Source of the DNA: JAAURS01 sp031362245
GTDB lineage: Bacteria > Cyanobacteriota > Cyanobacteriia > Thermosynechococcales > Thermosynechococcaceae
Length of the DNA: 39,344 nucleotides
Direction: 5' to 3'
Assembly (NCBI GenBank): GCA_031362245.1
Contig: JANLSD010000026.1
Span: 1 to 39,344 of the forward strand
Part shown: positions 32,129-39,344 of the stretch, one piece after another
How the letters are laid out: each line of letters opens with the position of its first letter
Position numbering within the stretch: the first letter of the stretch is position 1
Translations under genes and position numbers: made by a program
Notes under the pieces: model-generated
What the model was told of the DNA's origin: nothing
Database searches by the model: none
What the model saw: only the letters and a program-made list of their open reading frames with translations

Positions 32129-34027
32129 ATGTGTGGAATTGTTGGCTACATTGGCCCTAAGCAAGCAAGTCAAATTCTCCTTTCTGGGCTGCAAAAGCTC
32201 GAATATCGCGGGTACGACTCGGCAGGCATTGCCGCGCTGTGGGAAGGGAATCTTCACTGCATTCGAGCCAAGGGTAAGCTGCATCACTTAGCCGAAAAAC
32301 TAGAGACTTGGGAGTATCCGGCCTCCGTGGGCATTGGTCATACGCGCTGGGCAACCCACGGCAAACCTGAAGAGTACAATGCCCATCCCCACCGCGATGA
32401 AGCAGAACGGCTAGCGGTGGTTCAAAACGGCATTATCGAAAACTATCGTGAGTTACGAGAAACCCTCAAACAAAAGGGATATACCTTTCGTTCTGAAACC
32501 GATACCGAAGTGATTCCCCATCTCATTGCGGATCACCTGAAGCATCTCGATCAGACCAGTAAGGGGTTAGGCGGTTCTCTACTGATGGAAGCGGTATCTT
32601 TAACCGTCAATGAGCTTCAGGGGGCCTTTGCGATCGCCGTCGTTTCTGCTGACTTCCCCGACGAAATTATTGTGGCGCGTCAGCAGGCTCCTCTAGTGAT
32701 TGGCTACGGCAACGGCGAGTTTTTCTGCGCCTCGGATACCCCAGCCCTGATTCAATACACCCAGATTATTCTGCCCCTCGAAAATGGGGAAATTGCAAGA
32801 TTGACCGTAGATGGAGTGCAGGTGTTTAGCTTTGGGGGCGATCACCTCCGCAAAACCCCCAGAACCCTGAACTGGAACCCTGTGATGGTTGAAAAACAGG
32901 GGTTTAAACACTTCATGCTCAAAGAAATCTACGAGCAGCCTGGGGTCGTTCGCACCTGTCTAGAAACGTACCTCGAAGAATCTTGGCAGGTTGATTCTAA
33001 AAACAGTCCCGTTCGGCTCAACCTGCCCAAAGCGCTATATGCCGACTTAGAGCATATCCACATTCTGGCCTGCGGTACGAGCTGGCACGCCGCTCTCGTG
33101 GGCAAGTATCTGCTCGAACAGGTGGCAGGAATTCCGACCCAAGTGCATTATGCCTCAGAGTTTCGCTACGCCCCCTCCCCCCTCACCCCCAATACCCTCA
33201 CCATTGGCGTAACCCAATCAGGAGAAACCGCCGATACCTTGGCGGCACTGGAGCTAGAGAAAAAGCGCCGAGGCGATCGCACTGATGCCTATCGCCCGCG
33301 TTTATTGGGTATTACCAACCGCACGGAAAGCTCCCTTGGACGCATGGTACCTGACCTCATCGATACCCATGCGGGCATTGAAATTGGTGTGGCTGCCACC
33401 AAAACCTTTATCGCCCAACTCATTGCGTTTTATTTGCTGGCCTTGGATTTAGCCCACTATCGCAAAGCCCTCCCAACCTCACGGATGCTTGAAATTCTGG
33501 ATGGATTGCGTCTGTTACCTGCCCTTGTAGAACAGGTCTTGGAAATTCAAGAGCGCTACGTCGAAACCCTAGCCCATAATTTTTTAGATACTAAAGACTT
33601 TATCTTTTTGGGACGCGGAATTAACTTCCCCATTGCCCTAGAAGGTGCCCTTAAGCTCAAGGAAATTAGCTACATCCACGCTGAAGGCTACCCCGCTGGT
33701 GAAATGAAGCACGGCCCGATCGCCCTACTGGATGCGAAGGTGCCCGTGGTGGCGATCGCCATGCCAGGCACAGTCTTTGAAAAGGTACTCTCCAATGCCC
33801 AAGAAGCCCGCGCCCGTGATGCCCAACTCATTGGGGTCACGCCCATGAACGAGCAGGAAGCCCAAGAAACCTTTGATACCCTCCTACCCGTCCCCGAAAT
33901 TGATGAGCTATTATCCCCTGTCTTGACCGTCATTCCGCTTCAGTTACTGGCCTATCACATTGCCGCCTTACGCGGACTTGATGTAGATCAGCCTCGGAAT
34001 TTAGCAAAATCGGTCACGGTAGAATAG
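32129..34027 (+). CDS. glmS: Glutamine-fructose-6-phosphate transaminase (isomerizing)
   Basis: GlmS makes glucosamine-6-phosphate from fructose-6-phosphate and glutamine, the entry to amino-sugar and peptidoglycan synthesis. The 632-residue protein starts MCGIVGYIG, with the catalytic Cys as residue 1 after Met removal. EYRGYDSAGIA, HTRWATHGKP and the glutaminase core follow. Two SIS sugar-isomerase domains follow (ACGTSWHAA, THAGIEIGVAATKTF, EGALKLKEISYIHAEGYPAGEMKHGPIAL), and it ends NLAKSVTVE, all standard. ATG 32129 has AAGG upstream. No glmS ribozyme is apparent in the 130-base leader. Confidence 0.96.
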   Translation: MCGIVGYIGPKQASQILLSGLQKLEYRGYDSAGIAALWEGNLHCIRAKGKLHHLAEKLETWEYPASVGIGHTRWATHGKPEEYNAHPHRDEAERLAVVQNGIIENYRELRETLKQKGYTFRSETDTEVIPHLIADHLKHLDQTSKGLGGSLLMEAVSLTVNELQGAFAIAVVSADFPDEIIVARQQAPLVIGYGNGEFFCASDTPALIQYTQIILPLENGEIARLTVDGVQVFSFGGDHLRKTPRTLNWNPVMVEKQGFKHFMLKEIYEQPGVVRTCLETYLEESWQVDSKNSPVRLNLPKALYADLEHIHILACGTSWHAALVGKYLLEQVAGIPTQVHYASEFRYAPSPLTPNTLTIGVTQSGETADTLAALELEKKRRGDRTDAYRPRLLGITNRTESSLGRMVPDLIDTHAGIEIGVAATKTFIAQLIAFYLLALDLAHYRKALPTSRMLEILDGLRLLPALVEQVLEIQERYVETLAHNFLDTKDFIFLGRGINFPIALEGALKLKEISYIHAEGYPAGEMKHGPIALLDAKVPVVAIAMPGTVFEKVLSNAQEARARDAQLIGVTPMNEQEAQETFDTLLPVPEIDELLSPVLTVIPLQLLAYHIAALRGLDVDQPRNLAKSVTVE

Positions 34028-34063
34028 ATTGATATCAATTCTGGTCTAAGTCCATTACACCCT

Positions 34064-34091
34064 GTAGGGGCGCAAGGCCTTGCGCCCCTAC
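34064..34091. repeat. Perfect 28-base palindrome (GTAGGGGCGC... type)
   Basis: GTAGGGGCGCAAGG (34064-34077) is followed at once by its reverse complement CCTTGCGCCCCTAC (34078-34091). This kind of short GC-rich palindrome is scattered through many cyanobacterial genomes. It lies between glmS and the Uma2 gene, where its RNA hairpin could also act in transcript ends. A partial relative is at 4172-4200. Confidence 0.85.
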
Positions 34092-34144
34092 GAGTGACTA
34101 GAGATAGAGCGTGAATTTTCCCTTCATAGATCTAGGGCAAAGCC

Positions 34145-34933
34145 ATGATCCTTCAACTCCCATCCCCCCAGACAGATGCCCCATTGATCACATGGGAAGC
34201 TCTTCCAGCCAATTTTGTTTTACCCGATGACCCTGTGGAAAATCATCAGCAACCGTTACTTGCCGCTGCGCTCACTGATGCCCTTGGTGCGGCTGGATAC
34301 ATCCAACCCGAAATGCTGATTGTCTCTAATTTTGGGCTAGTGGCAACGGTCAACAAGAAGATTGTTGTGAAGGCTCCCGATTGGCTGTACGTCCCCCAAG
34401 TCAATCGGATTGCCCAAAACATAGTGCGCCGGAGCTATACCCCCAATCTAGAAGGTGAACCCGTGGCGATCGTCATGGAGTTTCTCTCCGATGAAGAAGG
34501 CGGCGAACTCTCGGTTCGGTCAACCCCGCCCTACGGTAAACTCCACTTCTATGAACAAATCTTGCAGGTACCCACCTATGTCACCTACGATCCCTACGAA
34601 TCTAGGCTAGAGGTTCGTTGTTTGCAGGATGGACGCTATCGGATACAGTTTCCTAATGATGAGGGACGAGTCTATATTCCAGAACTTGATCTGTGGCTGG
34701 GTCTTTGGACAGGAGAACGACTTTTTAACACCATGATTTGGCTGCGTTGGTGGGACAACAGCGGTAATTTACTATTGTGGAGTGCAGAGCAAGCAGCACA
34801 AGAGCGTTTACGGGCAGAGCAGGAACATCAACGAGCAGAACAGGAGTGCCAACGAGCAGAGCAGGAACGCCAACGAGCAGACGCATTGGCAACAAAGTTA
34901 CGTGAGCTTGGGATTGACCCAGATCAACCCTGA
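34145..34933 (+). CDS. Uma2 (DUF820) family nuclease-fold protein
   Basis: A 262-residue member of the Uma2 family, a PD-(D/E)XK restriction-endonuclease-like fold greatly expanded in cyanobacteria, with unknown role. Core features are APDWLYVPQVNRI, AIVMEFLSDEEGGE and KLHFYEQILQVPTYVTYDPYE. The last 50 residues are a charged helix with three 21-base tandem units (34811-34873) encoding RAEQEHQ, RAEQECQ and RAEQERQ. ATG 34145 is near AGGGCAAAG. A strong terminator follows. Confidence 0.85.
   Translation: MILQLPSPQTDAPLITWEALPANFVLPDDPVENHQQPLLAAALTDALGAAGYIQPEMLIVSNFGLVATVNKKIVVKAPDWLYVPQVNRIAQNIVRRSYTPNLEGEPVAIVMEFLSDEEGGELSVRSTPPYGKLHFYEQILQVPTYVTYDPYESRLEVRCLQDGRYRIQFPNDEGRVYIPELDLWLGLWTGERLFNTMIWLRWWDNSGNLLLWSAEQAAQERLRAEQEHQRAEQECQRAEQERQRADALATKLRELGIDPDQP
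34811..34873 (+). repeat. Three 21-base tandem repeats in the Uma2-family gene
   Basis: Units begin at 34811, 34832 and 34853 and encode one heptad each (RAEQE[HCR]Q). They extend the C-terminal coiled coil in frame, as in the gene at 3223. Confidence 0.85.
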
Positions 34934-34997
34934 CCCAATCATCAAAGTGTGGTTTGCGTCGAGTAAACTCTTCCTGTGAACACCTGTATCCAAAGAA

Positions 34998-35027
34998 ATG
35001 CGCCGCATCACTGCGGCGCATTTTTTA
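34998..35027. terminator. Strong rho-independent terminator, probably bidirectional
   Basis: ATGCGCCGC (34998-35006) and GCGGCGCAT (35013-35021) form a 9-base-pair GC-rich stem with a 6-base loop, followed by TTTTTT and preceded by AAAGAA. It lies between the convergent Uma2 gene and petJ and can serve both. Confidence 0.9.
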
Positions 35028-35053
35028 TTCTGAAGCCCTAAGAATCAAGGCTC

Positions 35054-35392
35054 TTAGCCAGCCCAGCCTTTATCAGCTTGAGATAAAACATAAGCTGCTA
35101 CATTGGCAATTTCATCAGCACCTAAACGACCACCAAAAGCAGGCATCGCGTTCTTACCATTGGTAACTTGGGTCGTAATGGCATCAGCAGAATACATCGA
35201 AAACTGCTCTAGCGCTTCTTTCTTAAGCGTTTTGTTGGCCATTACAACGTTGTTGCCGCCCATGTGGCAAGCAGCACAATTTGCACTAAATACCTTTGCA
35301 CCCAATGCAGCATCTGCTGCAAGGGCAGGACTGCCTAAGGCCAAGGTCAAAAATGAAACCGCCAAGAGAATAACAGATAATAGCTTTTTCAA
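35054..35392 (-). CDS. petJ: Cytochrome c6
   Basis: Cytochrome c6 is the soluble luminal carrier from cytochrome b6f to photosystem I or terminal oxidase. The mature protein (about 87 residues, beginning ADAALGAKVF) has CAACH and the Met ligand in AMPAFGGRL, and ends NVAAYVLSQADKGWAG. A signal peptide KKLLSVILLAVSFLTLALGSPALA precedes it. The start is a TTG at 35392, decided by GAGGAGAA (35397-35404) four bases upstream; the longer open frame to 35494 has no such site. It is the third gene of a psbV-psbV2-petJ series. Confidence 0.94.
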   Translation of the reverse strand: MKKLLSVILLAVSFLTLALGSPALAADAALGAKVFSANCAACHMGGNNVVMANKTLKKEALEQFSMYSADAITTQVTNGKNAMPAFGGRLGADEIANVAAYVLSQADKGWAG

Positions 35393-35565
35393 TGGGTTCT
35401 CCTCGAAAACAAAATGCGACAGCAATTTAAAATTCAATTTCTTAATGGGCTGCTTTAACCAAGGATAAACCCCTAAATCAGCCCAAGAAAGCAATCTATA
35501 ATCTATTTTAAGATGCTCCAGACCTGATTTTGATGTTTAGCTCGACAAAGTTTAGGTTACAGTTC

Positions 35566-36060
35566 TTAAAATTTTTCTGTTCCCCAACCCGGAGCAACAT
35601 CTGCCGCCCTTAACACAAAGGCCGCCAGATTTTCTAACTCTCCTGTGGTTAACCAGCGCTCAGATACTACTCGACATCCAAAGCCAAAGTCTTGGCCGTC
35701 GTAGGTCAGCGGTTCACGCTGAAATGCGACTAAAGCCGTAATGTTGTCGCGGGGCGGTGTTGCGCCCTTTAGATCTTCAGTAGATAAAGATACTAAAGGA
35801 TTTGGCAACGTTGAACCACCCACGTGACAATTGACGCAGTTTGCTTCAAATAGACGCTTACCGACAGATAAGTCGCTTGCAGTAAAAGAGCGTGATTCAC
35901 CGGCCTGATTCAAGGATAAACTAATCGGCTCGGAAGCTTTGAGATAGCCCAGCACATAGGGGTCAATCTCCACCGCTCTAGCAATGTCAGGCGCACTAAA
36001 AACGCTCAACAGTAATAGACTGATGACCCCAAGCCAGCGTAAGCAAACGGACTTTAGCAT
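35566..36060 (-). CDS. psbV2: Cytochrome c-550-like protein PsbV2
   Basis: A 164-residue luminal c-type cytochrome paralogous to PsbV. It has a signal peptide (LGVISLLLLSVFSAPDIARA), heme site CVNCH at residues 75-79, and the shared SLSTEDLKGATPPRDNITALVAF and PLTYDG blocks. Where PsbV has its second axial His, this protein has YDGQDFGFGCRVV with Cys129, matching the His/Cys heme ligation described for PsbV2 of Thermosynechococcus. The order psbV-psbV2-petJ is the same as in that organism. The role is not settled; it can partly replace PsbV there. Confidence 0.88.
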   Translation of the reverse strand: MLKSVCLRWLGVISLLLLSVFSAPDIARAVEIDPYVLGYLKASEPISLSLNQAGESRSFTASDLSVGKRLFEANCVNCHVGGSTLPNPLVSLSTEDLKGATPPRDNITALVAFQREPLTYDGQDFGFGCRVVSERWLTTGELENLAAFVLRAADVAPGWGTEKF

Positions 36061-36126
36061 TGTTTAATCTAAAACCAGCGGATCTAAAACTTGTCAAGGG
36101 GTAAACGGGAAAGATTGGACTTGAGC

Positions 36127-36618
36127 TTAGTAGTAAATTTTACCGCCGCCCCATTTGTCGCCCAAGATTTTAGGCTGAACCAAAACATAGCCGCCTATGA
36201 TCTTGAGTTGATCATCGCTTAGGTTGCGCATCTTAGGGAAGATGTCTGAACTCTTAAGGCTGGGGTGAATTTCAGCAATTGAATCTTCGCCATCATAGGT
36301 CATAGGATCTTTCATAAAGCTGACTAGGCTTTCAATGTTATCCCGACGGGGGTTAGCAAGGGCTAAGGTTTCTGGTTCTAGGCCAACGCTAGGGTTGGTT
36401 TTAGTCACACCACCCACATGACAACTTGCGCAAGTTGCATCAAAAAGTTTGCGACCGTCATCAAATTGTTTGCGGGTTAGGGTAATGGTGTCTCCGCTCT
36501 CATTCAGAGCGACTGTTCGGGTGAGCGCATCGAGTTCTGCCGCTTGAGCAACGCCCGTCCAGAGCTGGAATGTAAAGAATACTGCGGCCACCACTAGCCC
36601 AAAGTATCGTCTCAACAT
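36127..36618 (-). CDS. psbV: Photosystem II cytochrome c-550
   Basis: PsbV is an extrinsic luminal subunit that stabilises the oxygen-evolving cluster. The 163-residue precursor has a signal peptide ending AQA and a mature start AELDALTRTV. The heme motif is CASCH (63-67), and the second axial ligand His118 (His92 of the mature chain) is in AEIHPSLKSSDIFPKMRNL. It ends WGGGKIYY, as usual. The ATG at 36618 is preceded by GAAAGGAGAA. Confidence 0.96.
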   Translation of the reverse strand: MLRRYFGLVVAAVFFTFQLWTGVAQAAELDALTRTVALNESGDTITLTRKQFDDGRKLFDATCASCHVGGVTKTNPSVGLEPETLALANPRRDNIESLVSFMKDPMTYDGEDSIAEIHPSLKSSDIFPKMRNLSDDQLKIIGGYVLVQPKILGDKWGGGKIYY

Positions 36619-36898
36619 AGTTCTCCTTTCAATTTCCTCAGTGAATCAAGCTCTCAACACAGATTTAAGATTTGTCAGATTGTAAATCTAACGGGGAGAC
36701 ACAGGCTCACTCAAAAAGTGGGCACTGTGGTTAACTGCCATCGGTTTCAATGTCATTGCTTTCCTTAATATCATGCCATTGCAGGGTATGTTTCCCAAAG
36801 TTACCGATGGGGAAAATTGAGCAGTCCCGCAGCCTTGAAGACGCAGAATGGTTTTATACCAAGGTGTTTAGGGCTGATTACAGGGTTGTACTGTTTCT
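36619..36898. other. Non-coding region between psbV and accD
   Basis: No gene was seen. It holds the psbV promoter (leftward) and the end of the accD unit. No clear hairpin or operator was recognised. Confidence 0.4.
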
Positions 36899-37771
36899 TT
36901 AAGCAAGGGTAACAGCGGGTTGATGAAGCAAAATCAGTCGTTCAAGGGTTGTTTTGAGCTGGGTACGAGGCACGATCGCATCCACAAAACCATGCTCTAG
37001 CAAATATTCTGAGGTCTGAAAGTTTTCGGGCAATTTTTCACGGAGGGTTTGTTCAATCACACGCCGCCCTGCAAATCCAATGGTGGCTTTTGGCTCCGCC
37101 AGAATAATGTCCCCCAGCATGGCAAAGCTGGCAGTGACGCCACCCATGGTGGGATGGGTCAAAAGCGGGATATAGAGCAGGTGCTGATCACGATGGCGGT
37201 CAAGGGCTGCGGAGATTTTTGCCATCTGCATCAAACTCAGCAATCCTTCTTGCATTCTGGCACCTCCAGAGGCGCAGACGATAATGACGGGGAGGCCATG
37301 CTGGGTGGCACACTCAATGAGGCGAACGAGCTTTTCCCCGACGACTGAACCCATGCTGCCAGCCATGAAGCTAAAGTCCATCACGCCCAGCGCAATGGGG
37401 AGTCCGTTGAGTTTGCCAACGCCGGTCTGAACTGCGTCCGATAGTTCGGTTTTGTCTTGGTAGTCCTTGAGGCGATCGCCGTAGGGTTTGCGGTCTTTAA
37501 ACTTCAGCGGATCACAGGAGACCAGGGTCTCATCCATCGGCGACCAGGTGCCCGAGTCTATGAGCTGGGCAATGCGCGTATGGCTCCCAACCCGAATATG
37601 GTGGTCGCACTCCACACAGACCATCTGGTTTGCCTTCAGATCTTTGGAGTAGGTCAACACGCCACAGGACTCACACTTCGTCCATAGGCCATCCGCAATC
37701 TCTCGTTCTGGCTGGGCTTGGGATGCCGGCGTTGTTTTCTGACGATTTGCAAACCAGTCTAGTAAAGACAT
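36899..37771 (-). CDS. accD: Acetyl-CoA carboxylase carboxyltransferase subunit beta
   Basis: AccD forms the carboxyltransferase with AccA, making malonyl-CoA for fatty acid synthesis. The 290-residue protein has the N-terminal zinc ribbon with Cys33, Cys36, Cys52 and Cys55 (CESCG...CVECD), then the crotonase-like domain (MDFSFMAGSMGSVVGEK, IIVCASGGARMQEG, THPTMGGVTASFA, IGFAGRRVIEQT). Length and motifs are standard. ATG 37771. Confidence 0.96.
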   Translation of the reverse strand: MSLLDWFANRQKTTPASQAQPEREIADGLWTKCESCGVLTYSKDLKANQMVCVECDHHIRVGSHTRIAQLIDSGTWSPMDETLVSCDPLKFKDRKPYGDRLKDYQDKTELSDAVQTGVGKLNGLPIALGVMDFSFMAGSMGSVVGEKLVRLIECATQHGLPVIIVCASGGARMQEGLLSLMQMAKISAALDRHRDQHLLYIPLLTHPTMGGVTASFAMLGDIILAEPKATIGFAGRRVIEQTLREKLPENFQTSEYLLEHGFVDAIVPRTQLKTTLERLILLHQPAVTLA

Positions 37772-38436
37772 CTACCTTTAGGGTTCCTTGGAAATGACCT
37801 GATTAAGAGTATTGTAGAGTCTCGCTGGAACTGCTTCAAACCAGCACCTTACAAAATCCGAGATTCGGTTTGCACTTACCTGTATTGAACGGTGCAGCTA
37901 GCGCAAGAAGATTCTTCAAAAAAGTTTAGATAGAACTGCTTTGGGATAAAAAATCACGCTCAAGACTTGGGCACTCTAAATACATAGAAGTGATTTGATC
38001 GAGTATGGGGGTTCAATCCGTGCAAATGTTTCGCCAGGTGTTAAAAAGTGATTTCCCAGTTTGGGATTTTTTAAATCAGCGTGTCTTTGATTCAGAGGCT
38101 CAGTTCCTCAGTCCAACCGAGTTCCAGAAACAGCATCGCATTGCTCGCTTGGAAAGCTGCTTGACGCTGACCTGCCAAGATCGCGACAAACAACATCCTT
38201 TTAGCTAAAAGGAACGCTTTATTAAGGCGTTTGCCTCAGGTTCTGGTTGGGCTTAAGAAGCATTTAGCCCGTTATACCAACGGTTTTACATTATTTTACG
38301 GTGTCCCCAGTCCATAGGATCCCTGGGGGAGTGATAGAATGGGTAGCAACAGCATTACGCCGAACATATTGCCGGACTTAATGTGTTGTTGCCCAACGTC
38401 ACTTGAAATTAATTAAGGATTAAGGAAATCTGGGTT
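37772..38436. other. Intergenic region between accD and sir
   Basis: About 665 bases between divergent genes. The one small open frame is described separately. An imperfect hairpin CCCCAG/CTGGGG lies at 38305-38328. No tRNA or other RNA gene was recognised. Confidence 0.45.
38005..38208 (+). CDS. Small doubtful ORF upstream of sir
   Basis: Encodes 67 residues (MFRQVLKSDFPVWDFLNQRVF onward) with no recognised family, and lies in the region between accD and sir. There is no good ribosome site before the ATG. It may be a real small protein or a chance frame. Confidence 0.25.
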   Translation: MGVQSVQMFRQVLKSDFPVWDFLNQRVFDSEAQFLSPTEFQKQHRIARLESCLTLTCQDRDKQHPFS

Positions 38437-38511
38437 ATGAATTCTGGGTCTAGGTCTTCAAGACTGATTGAGATCCAATTTTCTAGCGATTTGTCTCCGA
38501 ACCTCAGTTAA
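38437..38511 (+). other. Short leader ORF directly upstream of sir
   Basis: An ATG with AAGGAAATCTGGG-like sequence upstream opens 24 codons (MNSGSRSSRLIEIQ onward), ending in TAA eight bases before an in-frame sir ATG at 38520. The placement suggests a possible translated leader, but nothing in the peptide shows a regulatory code such as a Cys run. Confidence 0.3.
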
Positions 38512-38567
38512 GAGTGGCGATGGGTGCTACGTTTTTTGTTGCAACCGTCATCCCTGCACCCGTTCTC

Positions 38568-39344
38568 ATGGTTAACACGCTCCCGACCGTACCTGTCCAC
38601 GCAAAGCGCTCTAAAGTTGAAGAGCTGAAGGAAAAAAGTAACTATCTACGTGAGCCTGTACTCAGCGAACTCAAGCTTGATACAACCCACTTCAGCGACG
38701 ATGCGATTCAAATTCTGAAGTTCCACGGCTCTTACCAGCAGGACAACCGAGATAATCGGGTCAAGGGTCAAGAGAAAGACTACTCGATGATGCTGCGGAC
38801 TCGCAGTCCAGGTGGGTTTATTCCACCAGAGCTTTATCTGACCTTAGATAAGCTGGCGGATACCTATGGCAACGGAACCCTACGGGCGACGACACGCCAA
38901 GGGTTTCAGCTTCATGGCGTCTTAAAGCAGAACCTGAAGGCCACCATTGCTGAAATTGTCCACAATATGGGTTCGACCTTAGGGGCCTGCGGCGATCTCA
39001 ATCGCAACGTGATGGCTCCTCCGGCTCCCTACAAAAATCGGCCTGAGTATGAGTATGCTCTGGACTATGCCAACCGAATTGCGGATCTATTGACACCGCA
39101 GTCCGGTGCTTACTATGAAATTTGGCTGGATGGGGAAAAGGCAATTTCTGCCGAAGAACATCCAGAGGTGAAGACTGCGCGTCTGCGGAATATTCATCAC
39201 AGCAATCTCTCTAGTCCGAAGGAGCCGATCTACGGGGAGCAGTATATGCCCCGTAAGTTCAAGATTGCGGTGACGGTACCTGGGGATAATTCTGTTGATA
39301 TTTATATCCAGGATATTAGCCTCATTGTCATGACCAGTCCTGAT
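38568..39344 (+). CDS. sir: Ferredoxin-sulfite reductase (3' partial)
   Basis: The frame runs off the right edge. The visible 259 residues are the first half of ferredoxin-dependent sulfite reductase, which reduces sulfite to sulfide with siroheme and a 4Fe-4S cluster. Diagnostic blocks are SNYLREPVLSEL, ILKFHGSYQQDNRD, DYSMMLRTRSPGG, TRQGFQLHG, GACGDLNRNVMAPPAPYKNRPEYEYA and the LTPQSGAYYEIWLDGEKAI segment that favours Sir over nitrite reductase. The ATG at 38568 (MVNTLP) matches the family start; in-frame ATG 38520 or GTG 38514 would add a hydrophobic 16-18-residue extension. The Cys cluster motifs lie outside the window. Confidence 0.93.
   Translation, partial: MVNTLPTVPVHAKRSKVEELKEKSNYLREPVLSELKLDTTHFSDDAIQILKFHGSYQQDNRDNRVKGQEKDYSMMLRTRSPGGFIPPELYLTLDKLADTYGNGTLRATTRQGFQLHGVLKQNLKATIAEIVHNMGSTLGACGDLNRNVMAPPAPYKNRPEYEYALDYANRIADLLTPQSGAYYEIWLDGEKAISAEEHPEVKTARLRNIHHSNLSSPKEPIYGEQYMPRKFKIAVTVPGDNSVDIYIQDISLIVMTSPD

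Noticed and set aside
38009..38030. tRNA T-loop-like GGGTTCAATCC
   Set aside because: No matching acceptor or anticodon stem could be found around it.

Overview
The window is chromosomal DNA from a cyanobacterium. It carries phylloquinone synthesis (menG), photosystem II cytochrome c-550 with a PsbV2 paralogue, cytochrome c6, cytochrome cM, a ferredoxin-type sulfite reductase and frequent GCGATCGC-type octamers. I cannot name the genus. No rRNA, tRNA, insertion sequence or CRISPR array was seen.

Layout. At 1-2395 is the end of a polymorphic-toxin-like protein with an AHH (HNH-superfamily) nuclease C-terminus, an Imm11-like immunity gene, and a decayed second copy of that immunity gene lying against menG. 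From 2392 to 10071 come housekeeping genes: menG, a membrane coiled-coil protein, queF, an HtrA-type protease, a methyltransferase-like protein, a hypothetical secreted protein, ssb and the cydAB quinol oxidase. From 10280 to 22038 is a zinc-homeostasis island: znuA facing znuCB, a broken cobW-WD40 operon, a flavoprotein facing a Crp/Fnr-like regulator, a Zur-type Fur protein facing a zinc-independent-type hemB, a small secreted protein, two further CobW-family genes, and remnants of thrS and folE. Five related AT-rich palindromes (around 11331, 15060, 16392, 17471 and 19356) lie in the promoter regions and fit one Zur regulon. From 22056 to 34933 the genes are mixed: a beta-propeller protein, an FHA-penicillin-binding protein fusion, cytM, a DUF1186-like gene, an orphan parD, uvrA, a coiled-coil protein, glmS and a Uma2-type nuclease. 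From 35054 to the right edge are petJ, psbV2, psbV, accD and the start of sir.

The most interesting region is the zinc island. The regulator, its probable operators, the importer and metallochaperones sit together, yet several members are dead: cobW has a one-base frameshift, the WD40 gene has an in-frame TGA at a Trp position, thrS is an N-terminal stub with TGG to TAG, and folE has lost its middle and its end. The intact flavoprotein and Crp-like gene share a perfect 37-base palindromic promoter region and are the best candidates for undescribed zinc-limitation functions. All motif calls were made by eye from translations; no database search was run.
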